From contig NZ_FXAM01000001.1 in assembly GCF_900155475.1 (NCBI RefSeq), positions 3,606,881 through 3,670,880 on the forward strand: 64,000 nucleotides of DNA, read 5' to 3'. Shown here in pieces: positions 17,433-26,329 of this stretch. How positions within the stretch are numbered: the stretch's first letter is position 1; each line of letters begins with the position of its first letter. The stretch comes from Methylomagnum ishizawai. Its GTDB lineage: Bacteria; Pseudomonadota; Gammaproteobacteria; Methylococcales; Methylococcaceae. A program made the position numbers and the translations under genes. The notes beneath the pieces are model-generated. The model was not told the origin of the DNA. It ran no database searches and was given only the letters and a program-made list of their open reading frames with translations.

Positions 17433-19277
17433 TTGGTCACACAAAGCGGAAAACTGGTACAAGCCATAGCGTTACAGAACCAGGGCGACTGGGCCACAGC
17501 GGCCCGGTTGTTCCGGGAAATCCTAGAGGACGAACCCAGCAATGGTGCCGCCCTCTATTCCCTAGCCGTCATCGCCCTGAACCAGGGCGATCCGGCGGAA
17601 GGTTTGGCCTATTGCGAGCGGGGCACGCGGGCGGCTCCGCATTTCGCTCCGCTCTGGTTCGCGCAGGGTTCGTTGCTGCAAACCCTGGGGCGGCGACAGG
17701 AAGCCCTGGCCAGCTACGACCAAGCCTTGGCGATCCAGCCCGATTATGTGGAGGCGCTGGTCAACAGCGGTGCCCTGCTGCGGGATTTGCTCCGCCACCA
17801 GGACGCCCTGGCCCGCTTCGACCGGGCCTTGGCGCTGAATCCCGACTATCTCCCAGCCCTCGCCAACAGCGCCATCCTGCTGACCGAATTCAAGCAAGGG
17901 GAACAAGCCATCGCCCGTTTCGAGCGGCTGTTGCAACTCAATCCCGGCTACGACTACGGGCCGGGGCTGTTGCTGTATGAAAAGATGCATTGCGCCGACT
18001 GGAACGGCTTCGAGTCCGCCCGCGCCGCCATCGTCGAGGGCATCCGGGCCGGGCGCAAGGTCTGCAAGTCCCTGGCTTTCATGGCCTTGTCCGATAGCGC
18101 CAGCGACCAATTCCTCTGCGCCCGTTTGTTCGCCCATTACTACTGCCCGCCGCCCGGCCCGCCCTTATGGCGCGGCGAGCGCTATACCCACGACCGCATC
18201 CGGCTGGCCTATGTGTCGCCGGATTTGCGCGAGCATCCGGTCGGGCATCTGATGGCCGGGGTGTTCGAGCATCACGACAAAAGCCGGTTCGAGACCTTCG
18301 CCATCTCGCTGGGACCGGACGACGGCAGCCGTCTACGCGGACGCATGGTGCAAGCCTTCGACCATTTCATCGACGCCCGCGCCCTGGGCGCCCGCCAAAT
18401 CGCCGAGCAGATGCGGGCCATGGAAGTGGATATCGCGGTCGATCTGGCCGGTTATACCTCGGATTCGCGCATCGAAATCTTCGCCCACCGCCCGGCCCCG
18501 GTGCAGGTCAATTTCCTGGGCTATCCGGGCACCTTGGGCGTCGGCTTCATGGATTACCTCCTGGCCGACCGCCAGGTCATCCCGCCCGAACACCAGCCGT
18601 TCTACAGCGAGCGTGTGGCCTATCTGCCGGATTGCTACCTGCCGACCGATGCTTCCATCGCAATCGGTCCGACCCCGACCCGCGCCGACTGCGGCCTGCC
18701 GGACACGGGGCGGGTGTTCTGCTCGTTCAGCCAGGACTACAAAATCTCGCCGCCGCTGTGGGCGGTATGGATGCGGGTCTTGGCGCAGGTGCCGGACAGC
18801 GTGCTATGGCTGGCCTCGCGCGGTGACACCAACCGCCGCAACCTGCAAGCCGCCGCCCAAGCCCAGGGCATAGCCCCCGGACGTTTGGTCTTCGCCGGAC
18901 GGGTGCCGAGAGTCGAGGACCATCTGGCCCGCTACCGCCTCGCCGACCTCTTTCTCGACACTTGGCCTTATAACGCCCATAGCACGGCGGCGGACGCGCT
19001 CATGGCCGGTTTGCCGGTGGTGACCTATATGGGCGGGGCGTTCCCGGCACGGGTGGCCGGGAGCCTGTTGCACGCCATCGGCATGCCCGAATTGATCGCC
19101 ACCTCGCTCGACGGCTATGCCGATTTGATTATCGAATTGGCCCATGCCCCCACCCGCATCGCCGGCCTGAAGGAACGGCTACGCACGGAACGCGGCCACT
19201 GGCCCTTGTTCGATACCGCGCGTTTTTGCCGAAATCTGGAATTGGCCTATGCTTCCATGCTAAGCCAGGGCTATTAA
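17433..19277 (+). CDS. TPR protein O-glycosyltransferase (OGT/SPINDLY type, GT41)
   Basis: The product has 614 residues from the TTG start. The N-terminal half (about 1-190) is a run of TPR units such as ALYSLAVIALNQGDPAEGLAYCERG and ASYDQALAIQPDYVEAL. The C-terminal half (about 235-610) is a GT41 catalytic domain with RLAYVSPDLREHPVGHLM (carrying the conserved active-site His), VDLAGYTSDSRIEIFAHRP, VNFLGYPGTLG, FSQDYKISP (equivalent to the UDP-binding Lys region) and DTWPYNAHSTAADALMAGLP. Family members attach GlcNAc, or GDP-derived fucose in the plant SPY branch, to Ser/Thr of proteins. It starts 61 bases after the Thr-rich repeat protein on the same strand with no clear terminator between them. 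That protein is therefore the obvious candidate acceptor, by inference. The donor sugar cannot be told from the sequence. Confidence 0.9.
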   Translation: MVTQSGKLVQAIALQNQGDWATAARLFREILEDEPSNGAALYSLAVIALNQGDPAEGLAYCERGTRAAPHFAPLWFAQGSLLQTLGRRQEALASYDQALAIQPDYVEALVNSGALLRDLLRHQDALARFDRALALNPDYLPALANSAILLTEFKQGEQAIARFERLLQLNPGYDYGPGLLLYEKMHCADWNGFESARAAIVEGIRAGRKVCKSLAFMALSDSASDQFLCARLFAHYYCPPPGPPLWRGERYTHDRIRLAYVSPDLREHPVGHLMAGVFEHHDKSRFETFAISLGPDDGSRLRGRMVQAFDHFIDARALGARQIAEQMRAMEVDIAVDLAGYTSDSRIEIFAHRPAPVQVNFLGYPGTLGVGFMDYLLADRQVIPPEHQPFYSERVAYLPDCYLPTDASIAIGPTPTRADCGLPDTGRVFCSFSQDYKISPPLWAVWMRVLAQVPDSVLWLASRGDTNRRNLQAAAQAQGIAPGRLVFAGRVPRVEDHLARYRLADLFLDTWPYNAHSTAADALMAGLPVVTYMGGAFPARVAGSLLHAIGMPELIATSLDGYADLIIELAHAPTRIAGLKERLRTERGHWPLFDTARFCRNLELAYASMLSQGY

Positions 19278-19337
19278 TAATTGGCTCCATGGCCGCCGCC
19301 GGGCGGGCCGGGAATCCAAGACCAGCCGCTGGAACAT

Positions 19338-19393
19338 GGCCCACCGTAAGCTTGTAGTAGGCACGGCAAGGTGGGCCTGGGTACATGCCCACC
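19338..19393. repeat. Intergenic palindromic element (GGTGGGC/GCCCACC)
   Basis: Three copies of the same arm lie here: GGCCCACC (19338-19345), GGTGGGCC (19370-19377) and GCCCACC (19387-19393). Two alternative hairpins can form. A similar hairpin with the same arms occurs at 38506-38534, which suggests a dispersed REP-like element. It lies in the 170-base gap between the O-glycosyltransferase gene and rfbF and may also act on transcription. Confidence 0.5.
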
Positions 19394-19447
19394 CTACGTG
19401 GCGCACACTAGGGATGGCGACTAGGCAAGCCTCCCGGAGGTTGTGAC

Positions 19448-20218
19448 ATGAAAGCCGTGATCCTGGCGGGTGGCCTGGGCACCCGGATTTCCGAGGAATC
19501 CCACCTACAGCCCAAACCGATGATCGCCATCGGCGGCAAGCCCATCCTGTGGCACATCATGAAGATTTATTCCAGCCACGGAATCAACGACTTCATCATC
19601 TGCCTGGGCTACAAGGGCTATCTCATCAAGGACTACTTCGCCAATTATTTCCTGCACATGTCGGACGTGACCTTCGATGTGGCCGAGAACCGCATGGAAA
19701 TCCACGACCGCCACGCCGAACCCTGGCGCGTCACCCTGATCGACACCGGACCCGACACCCAGACCGGAGGCCGCTTGAAGCGGGTCCGCCGCTACCTGGG
19801 ACCGGAGGATTTCTGTTTCACCTATGGCGATGGCTTGGCCGATGTGGATATCGGCGGCTTGGTGGATTTCCATCGCAAGCACGGACGGCTGGCGACGGTG
19901 ACGGCGGTGCAACCACCGGGGCGCTATGGCGCTTTGCGGCTGGAAGGCGGCGATGTGCTGGGCTTCGAGGAAAAACCCCGTGGCGATGGCGGCTGGATCA
20001 ACGGCGGCTTCTTCGTGCTGGCCCCCGGCGCGGTCGATTTCATCGAGGGCGACGACACCTCCTGGGAACGCCAACCCCTGGAACAACTGGCGCGGGAAGG
20101 CCAATTGCAAGCCCACCGCCATGTGGGATTCTGGCAGCCGATGGACACCTTGCGCGACAAAATCCTATTGGAAGAACTCTGGCAAACGGGCAAAGCCCCG
20201 TGGAAGGTATGGTCATGA
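19448..20218 (+). CDS. rfbF: Glucose-1-phosphate cytidylyltransferase
   Basis: The 256-residue enzyme makes CDP-glucose from CTP and glucose 1-phosphate, the entry point to CDP-3,6-dideoxyhexoses. The N-terminal nucleotidyltransferase motif is [20 protein letters not shown], and the family-specific [17 protein letters not shown] and [17 protein letters not shown] are clear. The length equals that of enteric RfbF. The gene opens a chain of genes with four-base ATGA or longer overlaps that runs through at least 25225, so they should be one operon. A GGAGG lies just before the ATG. Confidence 0.95.
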   Translation: MKAVILAGGLGTRISEESHLQPKPMIAIGGKPILWHIMKIYSSHGINDFIICLGYKGYLIKDYFANYFLHMSDVTFDVAENRMEIHDRHAEPWRVTLIDTGPDTQTGGRLKRVRRYLGPEDFCFTYGDGLADVDIGGLVDFHRKHGRLATVTAVQPPGRYGALRLEGGDVLGFEEKPRGDGGWINGGFFVLAPGAVDFIEGDDTSWERQPLEQLAREGQLQAHRHVGFWQPMDTLRDKILLEELWQTGKAPWKVWS

Positions 20219-21315
20219 CTCCCGATTTCTGGCGCGGCAAAACAGTCTTCGTGACCGGGCACACCGGTTTCAAAGGGGCTTGGCTTTGCCTGTGGCTACA
20301 GCGGATGGGGGCGGAAGTGGTCGGCTACGCCCTGTCGCCGCCGACCGAGCCTAGCTTGTTCGAGCTAGCCAATGTCGCCCGCGATATGCATTCCATCGAA
20401 GGCGATATCCGCGACGACGACGCCCTGGAACGCGCCTTGCGCCTGGCCCGGCCCGAGATCGTCATCCATATGGCGGCGCAACCCCTGGTCCGCCATGCCT
20501 ACGCCCATCCGGTCGAGACCTATTCCACCAATATCATGGGCACGGTCCACCTGCTGCAAGCGGTGCGCGGCGTGGCCTCGGTGCGGGCGCTGGTCAATGT
20601 CACCAGCGACAAATGCTACGAGAACCGGGAATGGTCCTGGGGCTACCGCGAGAACGAAGCCATGGGTGGCCGCGATCCCTATAGCAGCAGCAAAGGCTGC
20701 GCCGAACTGGTGACGGCGGCTTTCCGCCAATCCTATTTCGGGCCGGGCGGACATCCGGCGGCCCTCGCCACCGCAAGGGCCGGCAATGTCATCGGCGGCG
20801 GCGACTGGGCCGAAGACCGGCTGATTCCCGACATCCTGCGCCATATCGAGGCCGGGAAAATCCTCAAAATCCGCAATCCCGCCGCCATCCGGCCTTGGCA
20901 ACACGTCCTCGAACCCCTGGGCGGCTATCTGACCCTGGCGGAGCGGCTGTACCAGGACGGCGCGGCCTTCGCCGAAGCCTGGAATTTCGGCCCGGCCAAA
21001 TCCGATGCCAAGCCGGTGCGCTGGATCGTGGAACGGCTGCGGACCGTATGGCCAGACCGGCTGCGCTGGGAATTCGATGCCCACCCCCAGCCCCACGAAG
21101 CCACCCACCTCCGGCTGGACTGCGAAAAAGCGGCGGACCGCCTGGGCTGGCAACCGCGCTGGCACCTGGCACGGGCGCTCGACGCCGTGACCGAATGGCA
21201 CACGGGCCACTGGTCGGGAGCCGACCCCCGCAGCCTGAGCCTGCGCCAGATCGACACCTACATGCAGGAAGACGATGACCGCGAGCAAAGCTGGGATCAG
21301 GCAGCAAATTCTTGA
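20215..21315 (+). CDS. rfbG: CDP-glucose 4,6-dehydratase
   Basis: The 366-residue NAD-dependent SDR enzyme turns CDP-glucose into CDP-4-keto-6-deoxyglucose. Features are the Rossmann motif [16 protein letters not shown] near residues 11-26, [25 protein letters not shown] and the [11 protein letters not shown] catalytic Tyr/Lys motif. The family signature [20 protein letters not shown] is present. The chosen ATG overlaps the rfbF stop as ATGA; an in-frame ATG six bases upstream is also possible. The end overlaps rfbH by 41 bases. Confidence 0.95.
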   Translation: MTPDFWRGKTVFVTGHTGFKGAWLCLWLQRMGAEVVGYALSPPTEPSLFELANVARDMHSIEGDIRDDDALERALRLARPEIVIHMAAQPLVRHAYAHPVETYSTNIMGTVHLLQAVRGVASVRALVNVTSDKCYENREWSWGYRENEAMGGRDPYSSSKGCAELVTAAFRQSYFGPGGHPAALATARAGNVIGGGDWAEDRLIPDILRHIEAGKILKIRNPAAIRPWQHVLEPLGGYLTLAERLYQDGAAFAEAWNFGPAKSDAKPVRWIVERLRTVWPDRLRWEFDAHPQPHEATHLRLDCEKAADRLGWQPRWHLARALDAVTEWHTGHWSGADPRSLSLRQIDTYMQEDDDREQSWDQAANS

Positions 21316-22594
21316 ACTGGTCGCCCGCTACGCCGCCGCCGAAGCCCCGGCGGCGTTCGTGCCGGGCCGGACGCCGGTACCGCCGTCCGGCAAGGTGATC
21401 GGTGCCCCCGAGATGCAGGCCATGGTCGAGGCCGCGCTGGATGGCTGGCTGACCACGGGCCGCTTCAACGCCGCTTTCGAGCAACGCCTGGGCCGTTTCC
21501 TGGGCGCGAAACACGTCCTCACCGTCAATTCCGGTTCATCCGCCAACCTGCTGGCGTTCTCGGCCCTGACCTCGCCCAAACTGGGCGAACGCGCCATCCG
21601 CCCCGGCGACGAAGTCATCGGCGTCGCCGCCGCCTTCCCGACCACGGTCAACCCCATCCTGCAAGCGGGTGCGGTGCCGATATTCGTGGATGTGGAGCTT
21701 CCCACCTACAACGCCCATCCCGCCCAGGTCGAAGCCGCCATCGGACCCAAGACCAAGGCCATCATGCTGGCCCATACCCTGGGCAACCCATTCGACCTGG
21801 ACGCCATCGCCGCGCTGGCCGAAAAGCACGGCCTCTGGTTGATCGAGGATTGCTGCGACGCCCTGGGTTCGACCTACCGGGGCCATCCGGTCGGGACTTT
21901 CGGCGCGGTCGGCACCTTGAGCTTCTATCCCGCCCATCACATCACCATGGGCGAAGGCGGGGCGGTATTCACCCAAAGCGGCAAGCTGAAACCCATCCTG
22001 GAATCCTTCCGCGACTGGGGCCGGGATTGCTTCTGCGCCCCCGGCCAGGACAACACCTGCGGCAAGCGCTTTTGCTGGCAACTGGGCGACCTGCCCCCCG
22101 GCTACGACCACAAATACACCTATTCCCACCTGGGCTATAACCTCAAGATCAGCGATATGCAGGCCGCGTGCGCCCTGGCCCAGATGGACCGGCTGAACGG
22201 GTTCATCCAGGCCCGCAAGGATAACTTCACCCATCTCAAAACCCGGCTGCGCGAACTGGAAGAATTCCTGATCCTGCCCGAAGCCACACCGGGCAGCGAC
22301 CCGGCCTGGTTCGGTTTTCCCATCACCCTGCGCCAAGGCGGACGCCTGGAACTGCTGCGCCACCTCGACCGCCACCGCATCGGCACCCGTTTGTTGTTCG
22401 CCGGCAATTTGACCCGGCAACCCTATATGGCGGGACGCGACTACCGGATATGCGGCGATCTCGCCAACACCGACCGGATCATGCACGACACTTTTTGGAT
22501 CGGCGTCTATCCCGGCCTCGACCGGGATCAACTGGACTTCGCCTGCGATACCCTGGCCGCTTTCTTCAAGCGGACGGAAGGGGCCGGACCATGA
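21275..22594 (+). CDS. rfbH: CDP-4-dehydro-6-deoxyglucose 3-dehydrase (E1)
   Basis: The 439-residue PMP- and [2Fe-2S]-dependent enzyme removes the C3 hydroxyl of CDP-4-keto-6-deoxyglucose. It keeps the aminotransferase fold, but His222 in [14 protein letters not shown] stands where aminotransferases have the PLP Lys, as known for E1. The cluster motif is intact: C194-X57-C252-X1-C254-X7-C262. These two features separate it from ordinary sugar aminotransferases. E1 needs a partner reductase (E3, AscD/RfbI type), which is not encoded nearby. Its start lies inside rfbG and its stop overlaps the next ATG. Confidence 0.95.
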   Translation: MTASKAGIRQQILELVARYAAAEAPAAFVPGRTPVPPSGKVIGAPEMQAMVEAALDGWLTTGRFNAAFEQRLGRFLGAKHVLTVNSGSSANLLAFSALTSPKLGERAIRPGDEVIGVAAAFPTTVNPILQAGAVPIFVDVELPTYNAHPAQVEAAIGPKTKAIMLAHTLGNPFDLDAIAALAEKHGLWLIEDCCDALGSTYRGHPVGTFGAVGTLSFYPAHHITMGEGGAVFTQSGKLKPILESFRDWGRDCFCAPGQDNTCGKRFCWQLGDLPPGYDHKYTYSHLGYNLKISDMQAACALAQMDRLNGFIQARKDNFTHLKTRLRELEEFLILPEATPGSDPAWFGFPITLRQGGRLELLRHLDRHRIGTRLLFAGNLTRQPYMAGRDYRICGDLANTDRIMHDTFWIGVYPGLDRDQLDFACDTLAAFFKRTEGAGP

Positions 22595-23175
22595 GCGCCA
22601 CGCGCTCCGATCCGGCGGGCTTGTTCGAGGCGCGGGCGACCGCCCTGCCCGGCTGCCTCGAACTCAGGCCACGGATCATCGGCGATGGACGCGGGCGCTT
22701 CGTCAAGGTGTTCCATGCCGGGGCTTTCGCCGCCTTGGGGCTGGCGACCGAATACCCGGAAGAGTATTACTCGGTCTCCAAGGCCGGGGTCATCCGTGGC
22801 CTGCATTTCCAGGTGCCCCCCATGGACCATGCCAAACTGGTGTTTTGCGTGGCGGGCAGGATACAAGACGCGGCGCTGGATATCCGCCGGGGTTCGCCGA
22901 CCTATGGCCGCAGCCTGACCCTGGAACTCTCCGCCGAACTGGGCAATATGCTCTATCTGCCGAGCGGTCTGGCCCATGGCTTCTGCGTCCTCGATGAAAC
23001 CGCCGTGGTGGTCTACCAGACCAGTCGCCCGTATTCCCCGGCGCACGATAGCGGACTGCGCTGGGATTCCGCCGGTATCCCCTGGCACACCGCCAAACCC
23101 ATCCTGTCGGAGCGCGACCAAGGGCATCCACCCTTCGCGGACTACGTCAGCCCCTTCGTATTCACGCCGCCATGA
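22591..23175 (+). CDS. RfbC/AscE-like nucleotide-sugar 3,5- or 5-epimerase
   Basis: The 194-residue cupin of the dTDP-4-dehydrorhamnose 3,5-epimerase family has the catalytic His segment [18 protein letters not shown], the [14 protein letters not shown] strand and [13 protein letters not shown]. In CDP-ascarylose synthesis a member of this family (AscE) inverts C5 of the 3,6-dideoxy-4-keto sugar. Placement straight after rfbH suggests that role here and hence an L-configured product such as ascarylose, by inference. ATGA overlaps link it to both neighbours. Confidence 0.8.
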   Translation: MSATRSDPAGLFEARATALPGCLELRPRIIGDGRGRFVKVFHAGAFAALGLATEYPEEYYSVSKAGVIRGLHFQVPPMDHAKLVFCVAGRIQDAALDIRRGSPTYGRSLTLELSAELGNMLYLPSGLAHGFCVLDETAVVVYQTSRPYSPAHDSGLRWDSAGIPWHTAKPILSERDQGHPPFADYVSPFVFTPP

Positions 23176-24053
23176 AGATTTTCGTGACCGGCGCGACCGG
23201 CTTTATCGGTTCCCATCTGGTGCCCCACCTGCTCGGCCTGGGACACGAGGTCGGCTGCGCTTCGAGGAGCGCCGAGCCGCCCAGGAACACCCGCACCTGG
23301 AGCGTCGGCCCGGACGGCCTGGGGTTCCGCGCCGCCTTGGCGGAGTTCCGGCCCGAGGTGGTGGTCCATCTGGCGGCGCTCTATATCGCCGAACACCGCT
23401 ACGAAGAGGTCGGCTCCTTGGTGACGGCGAACCTCCAATACGGGGCTTATCTGCTGGACGCCATGCGGGACAGCGGTTGCGGCGCGATGGTCTATGCCGG
23501 GACTGCCTGGCAGCACTACGAAAACGCCGACTACCGGCCCGCCAACCTCTATGCCGCGACCAAGCAAGCCTTCTCCACCCTGGCCGAATACTATCTGGAC
23601 GCCCTGGGAATGAAGCTCCTGGAACTGCACCTCTACGACAGCTATGGCGAGGGCGACCCCCGGAAAAAGTTGATCGATTTACTAAAGTTCTACGCCGGAT
23701 CGACCGATACACTGGCCATGTCACAAGGAAATCAACGCCTCCATCTGGTCCATATCGACGACCTCGCACGGGGTTTCGCGCTGGCTTGCGAGCAAGTACG
23801 GCACTTCGGAGCGGGCGAGCGGCGGGTCTACCGTCTACCCTCCAAGGGCGCGGTATCGCTGCGCGCACTGGTGGACGCCTTCAACGCCGCCGACCCGGCG
23901 CATCCCGTCCGCGTGGCCTGGGGCGCACGGCCCTACCGGGAGCGCGAGGTGTTCGAGCCTTGGGAAAACACCGCAATCTTGCCCGGATGGTGGCCGGAAA
24001 TCGATCTGGCGACAGGGTTGTCCCGGCTCCGCCGCCAGGAAAGCCCGCCATGA
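23172..24053 (+). CDS. SDR-family NAD-dependent reductase/epimerase for the dideoxyhexose
   Basis: The 293-residue extended SDR has the N-terminal [16 protein letters not shown] and the motif HLAALYIAEHRYEE. The catalytic region AGTAWQHYENADYRPANLYAATKQAFSTL carries YxxxK in the form YAATK. The family includes AscF and RfbJ (abequose synthase), which reduce the C4 ketone of the CDP-3,6-dideoxy-4-keto sugar. Gene order (rfbF, rfbG, rfbH, epimerase, reductase) makes it the likely final step, with stereochemistry undetermined. Overlaps at both ends indicate operon membership. Confidence 0.78.
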   Translation: MKIFVTGATGFIGSHLVPHLLGLGHEVGCASRSAEPPRNTRTWSVGPDGLGFRAALAEFRPEVVVHLAALYIAEHRYEEVGSLVTANLQYGAYLLDAMRDSGCGAMVYAGTAWQHYENADYRPANLYAATKQAFSTLAEYYLDALGMKLLELHLYDSYGEGDPRKKLIDLLKFYAGSTDTLAMSQGNQRLHLVHIDDLARGFALACEQVRHFGAGERRVYRLPSKGAVSLRALVDAFNAADPAHPVRVAWGARPYREREVFEPWENTAILPGWWPEIDLATGLSRLRRQESPP

Positions 24054-25225
24054 ACCAGGATTACCGCGCCCGCCTGTTTCCCGAGATTTGCAAGGCCGAC
24101 ACGCCCGCAGGTTTGCTGGCCGTGGCCCGCGCCGCCGCAGCCCTGCATCCCTGGGCGGCGGACGGTACGGTGGACCCGAGCGAACTCCTGGGCGGGGATT
24201 TACCGCTCGCGCTGTACGGCGCGGGCCGGTTCGCCCAATCGGTGCTGGCACACTGGCTGCCCTTGGGCATCCGGCCCGCGTTCTGCGTGGACAACAACCC
24301 CAAGTTCTGGGGCAAGGCACTATTGGGCATCCCCATCGCGCCCGTGGCCGCGCTCTGGGAACACCGCCCCACGCCACGGGTGGTGGTGGCGGCGATGATT
24401 AACGGCGGGATCGCGGCGGAACTGGCCGCGCACGGCCTCCCCTGCCTGTTCGCCGAACGCGACGGCCAAGTCGGCTATTTGCCGGGTTGGCATTTGCTGC
24501 AGGCCGGGGCGGACCTGGAACGGCTCTGGCCAGCGCTCGCGGACGATCATTCCCGCCGGGTTCTGCTGGCGGCTGGCAAGGCGCGGCTGTTCCAGGACAT
24601 CCATTTCGAGATGGTCGGCAGCCCCTTCCTGCATCAGGTCGCCAGCGCCCCGCAATATTTCCAGGCCGATCTCCTGGATTTCGCGGACGGCGAAACCTGG
24701 GTGGATTGTGGCGCTTTCGACGGCGATTTCGTGGTGGGGGGGCACGCCTTCATGCACGCGGCGGGACGGAAAGTGCCGGGCATCCACGCCTTCGAAGCCG
24801 ACGCGGACAATCTGGCCCGGTTGCGGCGGACGGTGCGCGATTACGGCCTGGAGAATGTCCAGCTACACCATGCGCTGGTGGGCGACGCGGACGGTTGGTG
24901 CGCCGAACCCGATTTCAACAACTGCCGCGCCGACGGAACCAGCGCCCCGGTGCGCCGGGTGACGCTCGATTCGGCATTGGCAGGCCGGGAAGTGCATTTC
25001 GTGAAAATGGACATCGAGGGCGCGGAACCGGACGCCCTGCAAGGAGCGCGGAGCCTCATGGGCCAGTGGCATCCCAAGCTGGCGATCTGTGTCTACCATG
25101 AAACCCGACACCTGTTGGATATTCCGTTGTCGCTCTATGACCTTCATGCGGGATACCGGATATACCTCAGGCACCATTCCACCCACACCCTGTGGGAAAC
25201 CGTTTGCTATGCCGCTCCCGGCTGA
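24050..25225 (+). CDS. FkbM-family methyltransferase with N-terminal Rossmann-like domain
   Basis: The product has 391 residues. The N-terminal part (about 45-130) reads like a small nucleotide-binding domain: LALYGAGRFAQSVLAHWLP followed by FCVDNNPKFWGKALLGIPI. The C-terminal part is a SAM-dependent FkbM methyltransferase with WVDCGAFDGDFVVGG near residue 220, HAFEADADNLARL and VKMDIEGAEPDAL near residue 322. FkbM enzymes O-methylate sugars in glycans and antibiotics. It is coupled to the upstream reductase by an ATGA overlap, and a paralogue with the same architecture lies at 29280-30431. Confidence 0.82.
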   Translation: MNQDYRARLFPEICKADTPAGLLAVARAAAALHPWAADGTVDPSELLGGDLPLALYGAGRFAQSVLAHWLPLGIRPAFCVDNNPKFWGKALLGIPIAPVAALWEHRPTPRVVVAAMINGGIAAELAAHGLPCLFAERDGQVGYLPGWHLLQAGADLERLWPALADDHSRRVLLAAGKARLFQDIHFEMVGSPFLHQVASAPQYFQADLLDFADGETWVDCGAFDGDFVVGGHAFMHAAGRKVPGIHAFEADADNLARLRRTVRDYGLENVQLHHALVGDADGWCAEPDFNNCRADGTSAPVRRVTLDSALAGREVHFVKMDIEGAEPDALQGARSLMGQWHPKLAICVYHETRHLLDIPLSLYDLHAGYRIYLRHHSTHTLWETVCYAAPG

Positions 25226-25231
25226 TGCTCC

Positions 25232-25238
25232 AAGGAGG
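25232..25238 (+). promoter_or_regulatory. Strong ribosome binding site (AAGGAGG)
   Basis: A perfect AAGGAGG six bases before ATG 25245 fixes the start of the radical SAM gene. The frame is open further upstream, inside the methyltransferase gene, without such a site. Confidence 0.8.
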
Positions 25239-25244
25239 TTCCGA

Positions 25245-26282
25245 ATGAAGGCCCAGGTCAAACCCAGGATCAACCTGGACAACCGCACCCCGTTGCAAGA
25301 AGTGATCCCCCTGTCCACGCCCTTCGTGCTGTTCGTGGACCCCGTGAACACCTGCAATTTCCAGTGCAAATTCTGCCCCACCGGAGATCGGGAACTGATC
25401 CGCTCGACCGGACGCTGGCAAGGGCGGCTGGACTTCGAGGTCTACCGCAAGCTCATCGACGACCTGGGCGAATTCGACCAGCCGTTGAAAGTGCTGCGCC
25501 TCTACAAGGAAGGCGAACCCTTGCTGCATACCCGCTTCGCCGATATGGTCGGCTACGCCAAGCGCAGCGGCCATGTGCAATACATCGACACCACCACCAA
25601 CGGCTATTTGCTGACGCCGGACCGGGTGGGACCGATCCTGGACGCCGGCATCGACCGCATCAACATCTCCGTCGATGGCATGTCCAGCGCGCAATATTGG
25701 GAATTCACCCAGACGCGGGTGGATTTCGACCGCTTCGTCGATAACATCCGCCAGCTTTACCAGCGCAAGGGCGATTGCGAAATCTGCGTCAAGATTCCGG
25801 GCGATATCCTCGGCGAGACGGACAAACAGCGCTTCTACGACATCTTCGGCGAGATCGCCGACCGGGTGTTCATCGAAAACTTCGCGCCCTGCTGGCCCAG
25901 CTTCGACGTGGAGGAACGCACCGGGATCGAAATCACCGAAGGCATCTACGGCAACACCATCCACGATATCGAAACCTGCCCGTATATCTTTTATTCCATG
26001 GCCGTCAACACCGACGGCAGCGTCAGCCTATGTTTCCTGGACTGGGCGCGCAAGCTTTCCATCGGCGATGTCCGCACCGAATCCCTGAAAGCCATCTGGA
26101 ATGGTGAAGCCATGCGCCGCCACCGCATCGCCCATTTGAGCGGCTGCCGCAAGGACGACCCCACTTGCGCCGCCTGCGGCCAATTGAGCCATTGCCTGCC
26201 CGACAACATCGATCCCTATCGCTGGCAACTCCTGGAGCGGATCGATCCGGGCACCCGCCCCCCGTTGGGAAAAGTGGCCTAG
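25245..26282 (+). CDS. Radical SAM protein with SPASM-like C-terminus
   Basis: The 345-residue product has the cluster motif C37-NFQ-C41-KF-C44 within VNTCNFQCKFCPTGDREL. The radical SAM barrel follows (LRLYKEGEPLLHTRF, YIDTTTNGYLLTP, INISVDGM). A Cys-rich tail (CPYIFYSMAVNTDGSVSLCF, then CRKDDPTCAACGQLSHC) fits a SPASM auxiliary-cluster domain. SPASM enzymes modify peptides or sugars, including aminoglycoside and sugar dehydrogenations. No small precursor peptide is visible nearby, so a role on the glycan or its precursor is more likely here. The exact reaction is unknown. Confidence 0.82.
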   Translation: MKAQVKPRINLDNRTPLQEVIPLSTPFVLFVDPVNTCNFQCKFCPTGDRELIRSTGRWQGRLDFEVYRKLIDDLGEFDQPLKVLRLYKEGEPLLHTRFADMVGYAKRSGHVQYIDTTTNGYLLTPDRVGPILDAGIDRINISVDGMSSAQYWEFTQTRVDFDRFVDNIRQLYQRKGDCEICVKIPGDILGETDKQRFYDIFGEIADRVFIENFAPCWPSFDVEERTGIEITEGIYGNTIHDIETCPYIFYSMAVNTDGSVSLCFLDWARKLSIGDVRTESLKAIWNGEAMRRHRIAHLSGCRKDDPTCAACGQLSHCLPDNIDPYRWQLLERIDPGTRPPLGKVA

Positions 26283-26329
26283 GCTTAGCCCATCACTGTG
26301 GATCGACGCAACCCGGAGGCCGGAACATC

